5,853 bases of DNA from an uncultured Gammaproteobacteria bacterium (GTDB taxonomy: Bacteria > Pseudomonadota > Gammaproteobacteria > SZUA-140), in NCBI GenBank assembly GCA_945788675.1, contig CALZMY010000231.1, positions 1 through 5,853 of the forward strand. The letters run 5' to 3'. The notes beneath the pieces were generated by a model, which did not search any database, was not told the DNA's origin, and saw only the letters and a list, made by a program, of their open reading frames with translations. Position numbers and translations under genes: made by a program. Positions 1 through 5,853 of this stretch are shown here, one piece after another. Every line of letters begins with the position of its first letter. Within the stretch, counting starts at the first letter, position 1.

Positions 1-1208
1 CTGTTATCGCCCATTCAGATGATGATACCGCTCCCGCTCTGCTTGGCCGCGGTAGCATCAAGCCCGTAGGGTTTAACCCCAATGATGGCCTGCTCCCCTA
101 TCCGCCGTCATCATTTATCGGCTATCGATTATTAACTGAATATTTCATTTTTCCTGAAAAGTTTATGTTCATTGATATTACAGGCCTATCTAGCAAAATT
201 TCTGAACATGCGGGCAACCAGCTTGATCTATATATCTACCTCGATTCGTCAGATGTAGAACTTGAACATAACATTTCCAGGGAAACATTTATATTAGGCT
301 GCACGCCGGTAGTTAACCTGTTTTCACATACCGCTGATCCCATCAGACTAGATCATACGCATCACGAATACCAGGTCATACCTGATGCTCGTCGCCCAAC
401 CGGCTATGAAGTTTATTCTGTCGATAAAGTAGTTGCGACCTCATCCGCAGGCGAAGATGAGCTCTATACGCCTTTTTACGGAATGAATCATGAACAACAG
501 ACGACAGGCACACATTCATTCTGGTTTGCCTCTCGAAGAAGTTCAAAATCAAGCATATATGACCGCGACGAAGGCACCGATATGTTCCTGTCTCTTGTCG
601 ATCTCGACTTCAATCCTAACCTGCCAGATGATCGCACTATCACACTTGAAACCACCTGTAGTAATCGAGATCTTCCCGCGAAGCTGCCCTTTACCACCAC
701 ACAACCCAGACTACAGTGCGCCGATATTGCGCCACCATGCTCCAGAATTCGTTGCCTGGTACAGCCTACTCAGGTCGTTCGAGCACCGTTACGTAACCAT
801 GCCCGTTGGCGATTAATTTCGCATCTAAATCTTAACCACCTGTCGTTAACAGGAGGTGGTGACGCCACCATGGCACTAAAAGAGATCCTGCGATTGTACG
901 ACTTTAAAGAATCACCTGTTACGCGAGCACTCATCGAATCCATATTATCAGTACAATCTAAAGCGATTAGCGCCCCGTTAGAGATCGACGGACATGCCAC
1001 CATGTGCCGAGGCATGGAAGTGATGGTGGAACTGGATGACTCTCTACTTACGGGTAGCAGTACTTATCTTTTTGCAACCATACTGGAACATTTCTTTGCC
1101 CTGTATTGTTCCATTAATTCATTCACCAGATTGCTTGTTAAAGTTAAGAATAGAGAAGGTTATTTAAAAAAATGTCCACCGAGAGCCGGCGAAAAAGTAT
1201 TCCTGTAA
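1..1208 (+). CDS. tssF: T6SS baseplate subunit TssF, C-terminal two-thirds (5' end outside window)
   Basis: TssF is a cytoplasmic wedge protein of the T6SS baseplate; two copies join one TssG, and TssK adaptors bind the wedge. The frame is open from base 3, giving 401 visible residues against roughly 580-620 for the family, so about the first third is missing. The ATG at 165 is internal and not the true start, because conserved TssF sequence lies upstream of it (visible residues about 23-56, including LLPYPPSSFIGYRLL and the following EYFIFPEKF). Other family hallmarks are CTPVVNLF (bases 300-323), then RLDHT, IPDARRP and YSVDKV, SLVDLDFNP (about 591-617), ETTCSNRDLPAKLP (about 648-689), WRLISHLNLNHLSL (about 806-847), LREIL-like KEILRLYDF, INSFTRL and the C-terminal PPRAGE. 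The gene overlaps tssG by 37 bases. No frameshift is seen. Family identity is recognised from these motifs and is very likely right. Confidence 0.96.
   Translation, partial: VIAHSDDDTAPALLGRGSIKPVGFNPNDGLLPYPPSSFIGYRLLTEYFIFPEKFMFIDITGLSSKISEHAGNQLDLYIYLDSSDVELEHNISRETFILGCTPVVNLFSHTADPIRLDHTHHEYQVIPDARRPTGYEVYSVDKVVATSSAGEDELYTPFYGMNHEQQTTGTHSFWFASRRSSKSSIYDRDEGTDMFLSLVDLDFNPNLPDDRTITLETTCSNRDLPAKLPFTTTQPRLQCADIAPPCSRIRCLVQPTQVVRAPLRNHARWRLISHLNLNHLSLTGGGDATMALKEILRLYDFKESPVTRALIESILSVQSKAISAPLEIDGHATMCRGMEVMVELDDSLLTGSSTYLFATILEHFFALYCSINSFTRLLVKVKNREGYLKKCPPRAGEKVFL
1153..1159 (+). promoter_or_regulatory. Ribosome binding site supporting the tssG start
   Basis: GAGAAGG lies inside the 3' end of tssF, 12 bases before the ATG at 1172. 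The spacing is a little long, but this is the best Shine-Dalgarno match near that start. It supports initiation of tssG while ribosomes are still finishing tssF. Confidence 0.5.
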
Positions 1209-2281
1209 GCAGAATTCTGGCAGAACGCCCTTACGAGTTCTCATTTAAACAGGCAGTGCGCCTGTTAGCGCGTGCTACAGCGTTCAAAACAGTGTCGGCT
1301 GAAAAGCAGTTCTATAAACCGGTTGCGCGCTACATGCCACCCGCCTCTGAGTTCATACGATTCAATGTCCGGCAATCCTTTTCATTTCCTTCCGCTGAGA
1401 TTGAAGCCGTTAAACAGACCTCCAACGGTGCTAATATCAGCCAATGGAAAATGGACGTTAACTTTATGGGATTGACTGGCACCAGTGGTATCTTGCCATT
1501 TCACTATACAGAAACCGCGCTGCAGCGATTAAAGCTTAAAGATAACGCTATGATTGATTTTCTCAATCTATTCAATCACCGCATCATTTCACTATTTTAC
1601 CAGTCCTCATGTAAATATAACCTTCCCATTGAATATGAGAGAAATCGACTCGAATCACCCAACAACCATGTTACCGATAATTATACTCAGACCCTTCTTT
1701 CCTTGATGGGCTTTGGCACAAAAAATCTCAGAAATCGCTTATATACTAAAGATGAATCCCTCGCCTATTACACTGGCTTATTTACAGAAAATGTACGCTC
1801 CGCATCCAGTTTAAAACAGATACTGCAAAATCATTTCTCCATTCCAGTCGAAATACAGGATTTTATTGGTCAGTGGCAAGACCTTATTGATGATGTACGC
1901 ACACGCTTATCCAGTGAAAGCAGCGCCGCTCAAAATAACTGTCTTGGAAAAACTGCCATGTTAGGCAAGAAGGGATGGTATGTTCAGGGGAAGGTACGTA
2001 TTATTTTAGGCCCGCTTAACAAATCACAACTCCAGACATTCTCACCGGGGACTAACACACTCAAGGCCCTCAATGAGATTGTACGCCTTTACATAGGGTT
2101 AGAGCATGACTACGACTTCATCATGAGAATCAGGAAAAAAGATATCCCACAACGCGTAAGCCTGTCAGCTAATCAACCGGCCGTTGCAGGGTGGAACACC
2201 TGGTTATCCAGCAAATCAAGAAACTTGTCGTATTCAGATGAGACGATTGATATACCAGTTTCCTGCAAACGGTTTAATTAA
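1172..2281 (+). CDS. tssG: T6SS baseplate subunit TssG
   Basis: TssG is the cytoplasmic baseplate protein that bridges two TssF copies in each wedge and contacts TssE, TssK and the sheath base. The predicted protein is 369 residues, at the upper end of the usual length, and looks complete. Recognisable segments in order are the N-terminal FSFKQAVRLLAR (residues 23-34), VNFMGLTGTSGILPFHYTE (96-114), DFLNLFNHRIISLFY (129-143), the GWYVQGKVRIILGPL stretch (268-282), and WNTWL near the C-terminus (341-345). The ATG at 1172 places the conserved N-terminus correctly and has GAGAAGG upstream. The start lies inside tssF, so coupled translation is likely. The C-terminal tail after WNTWL (about 24 residues, Ser-rich, ending in CKRFN) is not something I recognise as conserved. 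The gene ends 42 bases before the next start. Confidence 0.95.
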   Translation: MSTESRRKSIPVSRILAERPYEFSFKQAVRLLARATAFKTVSAEKQFYKPVARYMPPASEFIRFNVRQSFSFPSAEIEAVKQTSNGANISQWKMDVNFMGLTGTSGILPFHYTETALQRLKLKDNAMIDFLNLFNHRIISLFYQSSCKYNLPIEYERNRLESPNNHVTDNYTQTLLSLMGFGTKNLRNRLYTKDESLAYYTGLFTENVRSASSLKQILQNHFSIPVEIQDFIGQWQDLIDDVRTRLSSESSAAQNNCLGKTAMLGKKGWYVQGKVRIILGPLNKSQLQTFSPGTNTLKALNEIVRLYIGLEHDYDFIMRIRKKDIPQRVSLSANQPAVAGWNTWLSSKSRNLSYSDETIDIPVSCKRFN

Positions 2282-2323
2282 GGAACCTCTGATTAACAGA
2301 TAATACTTTAGGTATGCTTTGTA

Positions 2324-2716
2324 GTGATTAAATATATTTTTTCCTTACTATCTCTTTTTATCATTACCGCATGCGCTACGGTTAATAAGGATGCCCCGAT
2401 TTCAGAGATTGATATTCTACTTGAAGGACAAAATCACGAAAAAAGACCACAAATGACCACGGTCTGCAAAGGTTTTTTAGTGACAGAAAAACAGGTCGCT
2501 GATTTTTACAACAATGCGACCCGTATACCAGAGAAAACCTTCAAGAAAAAACACAATATTCTTCCCTGTTATACCACAGGCACAGCCTACTTATACGGTG
2601 AAAAGTATAACTGGATCATTCATTCTGGTGGCATTGGGGAGTTTTTTAACGACAATGAACGGTTTATTAAAATTTGTGGTAAAAAATGCTGTGAAGCGAT
2701 TAACAGAATTTGCTAA
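2324..2716 (+). CDS. Small Cys-rich lipoprotein of unknown function between tssG and clpV
   Basis: I do not recognise this gene with confidence. The 130-residue product has a Lys-containing N-terminus, a hydrophobic core and the lipobox ITAC, predicting lipidation at Cys17. Ala at +2 would favour outer-membrane sorting in enterobacteria. The mature part has six further cysteines (48, 82, 118, 122, 123, 130), compatible with periplasmic disulfides. A segment CKGFLVTEKQVADFY (48-62) is followed by an isolated PC (81-82), a layout that I loosely recall from small uncharacterised enterobacterial proteins; this is unverified. The start must be the GTG at 2324: an in-frame TAG lies at 2309-2311, and no other ATG, GTG or TTG codon sits between them. 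AGG at 2310-2312 is a weak ribosome site. G+C is about 36% by hand count (143 of 393), lower than its neighbours. It is much shorter than TssJ and shows no TssJ hallmark. An immunity or accessory lipoprotein is possible. Confidence 0.8.
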   Translation: MIKYIFSLLSLFIITACATVNKDAPISEIDILLEGQNHEKRPQMTTVCKGFLVTEKQVADFYNNATRIPEKTFKKKHNILPCYTTGTAYLYGEKYNWIIHSGGIGEFFNDNERFIKICGKKCCEAINRIC

Positions 2717-2751
2717 GCAATCTATGAGTACGTCATGAACGAAAATCATTA

Positions 2752-2757
2752 TATAAT
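2752..2757 (+). promoter_or_regulatory. Candidate -10 box upstream of clpV
   Basis: A perfect TATAAT lies in the 105-base gap between the lipoprotein gene and clpV, about 65 bases before the clpV ATG. No convincing -35 element sits 16-18 bases upstream (the best is a poor ACGTCA-like hexamer around 2730-2735), and there is no extended -10 TG. An internal clpV promoter is therefore possible but weakly supported; in AT-rich DNA such a hexamer can occur by chance. Confidence 0.25.
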
Positions 2758-2821
2758 AGCGAACTGAGCCTAAGACCCCGTTTATTATTGTCACTTCAGT
2801 AAAATCAAGTCGAGAAAAATC

Positions 2822-5512
2822 ATGATAACCATTGATCTAAAATCACTCGTCGGTAGATTAAACGAACCATCTCGCAATGCGCTGGAAGGTGCCGCGGGGC
2901 TATGTCTGGCACGCACCCATTATAATGTTGAAATTGAACACTGGTTAATTAAGCTCCTGGAGATCCCGGATAGCGACCTTCTCAGCGTCCTGAATAAATT
3001 TGAGATTGATTTAGGCAAGCTAACCCAGAATTTAAACCTCGAACTGGATCGAATCAAAACGGGTAACACTCGAGCACCCGCGCTCTCTCCAAACATCGTT
3101 GATATCGCAAAAAATGCCTGGATGTTAGCCTCTGTTGAATACGGCCATGCGGTAGCGACTTCCGCCCATATTCTAGCCGCCCTGGTGCTGGATGAGACGC
3201 TACGTAGAACAACTGAAGCCACATCAGGTGAATTAAAAAAAATCCAGCCGGAATCCTTACGCGAGCTGCTTCGAAGCATTGTAGGAACCACCAGTGAATC
3301 TGCTAATGCCGCGATTGGCGATACCTCCAGTACGGATAACGCCATCTCACCCGGCATGCCAAGTAAAACACCATCGCTGGATAAGTTTACAATCAATGTC
3401 ACTGAAGATGCCAAACAGGGGAAAATCGACGCGGTATTAGGTCGCGACGAGGAAATCAGACAAATCATCGACATCCTTACTCGTCGCCGTCAAAACAACC
3501 CAATCCTCACCGGCGAAGCAGGTGTCGGTAAAACGGCTGTCGTAGAGGGTTTTGCGCTACGCATCGCCTCTGGTGATGTACCTGCTCCATTAAAAGACGT
3601 CTGCGTGCGCACGCTGGACCTGGGGTTGCTGCAAGCCGGCGCCAGCGTCAAGGGTGAGTTTGAAAACAGACTGAAGTCCGTCATCGCGGAGGTAAAGGCA
3701 TCTCCCCAGCCAATCATTCTATTTATTGACGAGGCCCACACGCTCATTGGTGCTGGTGGCAAAGAAGGCCAGGGCGATGCGGCCAACCTGTTAAAACCTG
3801 CGTTAGCAAGAGGTGAACTAAGAACCATTGCCGCCACCACCTGGGCGGAATACAAAAAATATTTTGAGCGAGATCCCGCCCTCACACGACGATTTCAGGT
3901 TGTCAAAATTGAAGAGCCTAATGAAGAAAAAGCCATTAACATGATGCGCGCTATTTCCACCATGTTACAAAATCACCATGGCGTGCGTATCATGGATGAG
4001 GCCATTGTTGACTCGGTACGTCTATCGAGTCGATACATTACAGCCCGTCAGTTACCAGATAAATCCGTTAGCCTGCTGGATACAGCTTGTGCACGGGTTG
4101 CGTTAAGCCAGAGTGCAACGCCTGCGGCGGTCGAAGACACACGTCGGAATATCGATCAATGCCAGACGAATATCAGATCACTGGAACGCGAAAATGCAAC
4201 ACATGGTAATTGTGAAGCAAGGATAGCTGAACGAAAAGAGCTGCTAGCAAACTATCTCACGCACCTCGAAGCGCAGGAAGCCCAATGGGAGCAAGAAAAA
4301 GAAATTGTTGCGCAGATACATGGTCTGCAAAAACAAATTGAAGATGACTTCCATGCTCAATCATTAACTGAAGAAGCCCTGAAAAAGGAACAGACCCCTA
4401 AATTGCTGACTGACAATGAACGCCGCTCAGTCAAACATGAGTTACAGACATTAATGGAGGCACTGAGCGATCTTCAGGGAGAAGATCCCATGATCCAGGT
4501 CAATGTAGGGAGCCAGGCGATCGCTGAAGTGGTTGCCAACTGGACTGGAATTCCTGTCGGCAAGATGGTCTCCGATGAGATTCAATCCATCTTAAAACTA
4601 GAAGAAACCCTGGAAAAACGTGTCATCGGTCAGTCTCATGCGCTTAGTATGATCGCCGAAAATATTCGTACCGCTCGCGCCGGCTTAATGGATTCAAGGA
4701 AACCGATCGGGGTCTTCTTCATGGTAGGCCCTAGTGGTGTCGGAAAGACTGAATCTGCCCTCGCCCTGGCAGATGTTTTATATGGTGGTGAACAAAACAT
4801 TACGACCATTAATATGTCTGAATTCAAAGAAGAACATAAAGTGTCAATGTTACTGGGATCACCTCCCGGCTATGTTGGCTTTGGCGAAGGCGGCGTACTC
4901 ACCGAAGCTGTACGCAGAAAGCCTTACAGCGTTCTATTACTAGATGAGATGGAGAAAGCACATCCCGGCGTACAGGATATTTTTTATAATCTATTCGACA
5001 AAGGTACTATCAAAGATGGCGAAGGCCGAGATATTGACTTTCGCAATACCATCATCATTATGACATCTAATGCTGGCGAAGAGCATATTCGAGCGATATG
5101 TGCCCAGAGTGAGGAATTACCAGATGCCGAAGTCCTGTTTGATAACTTCAGGCCCCAATTGCTTAAATACTTCAAACCCGCTTTTCTTGGCAGAACCACG
5201 GTCATTCCCTACTACCCGCTAGACGATGAAAATCTACTCAAGATATGCAAGATCAATATGAATAGAATTTCAAAGCGCATTAAAGAACACTATAATGCCA
5301 CGTTCAACTATCACGATGATCTCTTACTACACATCGTCGCACGCAGTCAGGAAGTCGATACCGGTGCCAGGAATATCGAAAATATTTTAAGCCGTACTCT
5401 GCTCCCTGAAATGGCATCGGAATGCCTCGTCCGATTATCCGATAATAAAGAGATTACTAATATAGCGGTAGGCGTGGCAGATGATGGTCAATTCACTTAT
5501 GACATCACATAA
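2822..5512 (+). CDS. clpV: T6SS sheath-recycling AAA+ ATPase ClpV (TssH)
   Basis: ClpV is a hexameric cytoplasmic Hsp100 ATPase that recognises contracted TssB/TssC sheath and pulls it apart so the subunits can be reused. The 896-residue product is full length for the family. It has a Clp N-domain (about 1-155) with the ClpV-type LEGAAGLCLARTHYNVEIEH segment (21-40), then a Ser/Thr/Pro-containing linker (about 156-187). Module D1 has Walker A GEAGVGKT (231-238), pore loop GASVKGEFE (273-281), Walker B FIDEAH (301-306) and arginines 356-357. A helical, charged middle domain spans about 435-555. Module D2 has Walker A GPSGVGKT (636-643), pore loop GSPPGYVGFGEGG (679-691), Walker B LLLDEMEKAH (705-714), sensor-1 TSN (748-750), a likely Arg finger at 791 and sensor-2 GAR (848-850). 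All key ATPase residues are present. The ATG at 2822 has a weak GAGA site 6 bases upstream. The N-domain type and tssFG context favour ClpV over ClpB. Confidence 0.97.
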   Translation: MITIDLKSLVGRLNEPSRNALEGAAGLCLARTHYNVEIEHWLIKLLEIPDSDLLSVLNKFEIDLGKLTQNLNLELDRIKTGNTRAPALSPNIVDIAKNAWMLASVEYGHAVATSAHILAALVLDETLRRTTEATSGELKKIQPESLRELLRSIVGTTSESANAAIGDTSSTDNAISPGMPSKTPSLDKFTINVTEDAKQGKIDAVLGRDEEIRQIIDILTRRRQNNPILTGEAGVGKTAVVEGFALRIASGDVPAPLKDVCVRTLDLGLLQAGASVKGEFENRLKSVIAEVKASPQPIILFIDEAHTLIGAGGKEGQGDAANLLKPALARGELRTIAATTWAEYKKYFERDPALTRRFQVVKIEEPNEEKAINMMRAISTMLQNHHGVRIMDEAIVDSVRLSSRYITARQLPDKSVSLLDTACARVALSQSATPAAVEDTRRNIDQCQTNIRSLERENATHGNCEARIAERKELLANYLTHLEAQEAQWEQEKEIVAQIHGLQKQIEDDFHAQSLTEEALKKEQTPKLLTDNERRSVKHELQTLMEALSDLQGEDPMIQVNVGSQAIAEVVANWTGIPVGKMVSDEIQSILKLEETLEKRVIGQSHALSMIAENIRTARAGLMDSRKPIGVFFMVGPSGVGKTESALALADVLYGGEQNITTINMSEFKEEHKVSMLLGSPPGYVGFGEGGVLTEAVRRKPYSVLLLDEMEKAHPGVQDIFYNLFDKGTIKDGEGRDIDFRNTIIIMTSNAGEEHIRAICAQSEELPDAEVLFDNFRPQLLKYFKPAFLGRTTVIPYYPLDDENLLKICKINMNRISKRIKEHYNATFNYHDDLLLHIVARSQEVDTGARNIENILSRTLLPEMASECLVRLSDNKEITNIAVGVADDGQFTYDIT

Positions 5513-5525
5513 TGTCACTACATGC

Positions 5526-5569
5526 GGCCAGCAGATGTGATGCATCCGTATTCAACAGATAACCTGGCC
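5526..5569. repeat. Short inverted repeat in the clpV downstream gap
   Basis: GGCCAG (5526-5531) and CTGGCC (5564-5569) are exact inverted copies separated by 32 bases, and the palindrome GATGCATC (5539-5546) lies between them. The stem is short, the loop is long and no T-run follows, so it does not look like an intrinsic terminator. It may be a chance pairing. The rest of the gap (5513-5625) holds nothing that I can identify. Confidence 0.2.
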
Positions 5570-5625
5570 ACTCCACGCACTCTGACCATTTCATTATTTA
5601 CTAATGTGCAGGCCCATTGATTCAT

Positions 5626-5853
5626 ATGCGGTATATTTCAATCACAATCATAGGCCTGTTGTTTTCCACTGCTGCATATCCAGCATCCAATGTCACACAA
5701 ACACTATCCATATCAGAACTTAACAACATTGATATTAAACACCAGGGCTTTTCCAGCCATTTTCATGCACTACTGGTACAGGAACCCCAATGGGAGAGCG
5801 CTAAACACCAAACCATCAAGTCTTTGGAAAAAGCGGTTCAAGCACATATTGCC
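5626..5853 (+). CDS. Exported protein of unknown function, N-terminal fragment (3' end outside window)
   Basis: Seventy-six codons are visible and the frame is still open at the right edge. The N-terminus MRYISITIIGLLFSTAAYPA looks like a Sec signal peptide, with one basic residue, a hydrophobic core and small residues near 15-20; cleavage after Ala17 or Ala20 is plausible. There is no lipobox cysteine, so a soluble periplasmic or secreted protein is predicted. The mature part seen so far is polar and His-rich (four His between residues 39 and 61), with a probable helix at the end (about 59-76). I do not recognise the family. An in-frame TAA at 5602-5604 limits the start to TTG 5617 or ATG 5626. 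ATG gives the better signal peptide, while AGG at 5610-5612 is spaced better for TTG. It follows clpV by 113 bases on the same strand with no clear terminator, so it may be part of the T6SS cluster. Confidence 0.7.
   Translation, partial: MRYISITIIGLLFSTAAYPASNVTQTLSISELNNIDIKHQGFSSHFHALLVQEPQWESAKHQTIKSLEKAVQAHIA

Noticed and set aside
490..816. 108-codon + strand frame overlapping tssF, considered as a sign of a frameshift
   Set aside because: The TssF frame is continuous and conserved through this whole stretch, so no frameshift is needed, and the alternative product resembles nothing.
731..1004. GCCACCATG occurring three times in tssF (731, 864, 996) about 132-133 bases apart
   Set aside because: One copy is in a different frame, flanking bases are not conserved, and the spacing is explained by no known element; most likely chance from common codons.
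165..1208. Treating ATG 165 as the true start of tssF
   Set aside because: The same frame is open back to base 3 and encodes conserved TssF sequence upstream, so the gene is truncated by the window and not short.
2299..2304. GATAAT as a -10 box for the lipoprotein gene
   Set aside because: It is a good -10 match, but the bases 16-18 upstream (TAATTA-like) show no -35 resemblance, and the 42-base gap fits readthrough from tssG.
2324..2716. Assigning the small lipoprotein as TssJ
   Set aside because: Although TssJ is the T6SS outer-membrane lipoprotein, this product is shorter, Cys-rich, and shows no TssJ sequence feature that I can recognise.
2920..3474. 184-codon open frame on the - strand within clpV
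   Set aside because: It lies entirely opposite the conserved ClpV N-domain and start of D1, has no recognisable family, and is explained by codon bias of the + strand gene.
3490..3885. 131-codon open frame on the - strand within clpV
   Set aside because: It is antisense to the D1 Walker A and Walker B region, whose conservation explains the lack of stops; no domain is seen in its product.
5513..5625. Intrinsic terminator after clpV
   Set aside because: The available inverted repeats are short with long loops, and no T-run follows any of them.

Overview
The window is an internal piece of a type VI secretion system (T6SS) gene cluster, with every gene on the + strand. In order it carries the 3' two-thirds of tssF, complete tssG, a small AT-rich lipoprotein gene, complete clpV (tssH), and the first 76 codons of an exported protein that runs off the right edge. 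Moderate G+C, Shine-Dalgarno starts, a lipobox with Ala at +2, and the style of the TssF, TssG and ClpV proteins fit a gammaproteobacterium. Enterobacterales or a relative is my best guess, but the genus cannot be read from this sequence.

Bases 1-2281 encode two baseplate wedge proteins, TssF and TssG, whose genes overlap by 37 bases and are probably translationally coupled. Bases 2324-2716 encode a 130-residue lipoprotein of unknown function. It starts with GTG, is clearly AT-richer than its neighbours, and has a Cys-rich C-terminus. It is not a recognisable TssJ. A 105-base gap follows, holding a perfect TATAAT box but no good -35 element. Bases 2822-5512 encode ClpV, the hexameric AAA+ ATPase that disassembles the contracted sheath; both ATPase modules look intact. 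After a further 113 bases without an obvious terminator, a gene for a protein with a signal peptide begins at 5626.

Together, TssF and TssG build the baseplate on which the TssB/TssC sheath and Hcp tube assemble, and ClpV recycles the sheath after firing. The two envelope proteins on either side of clpV are the least explained part. They could be T6SS accessory proteins, or immunity or cargo genes carried in the cluster. I see no RNA gene, CRISPR array, insertion sequence or attachment site, and no gene-free stretch longer than about 115 bases.
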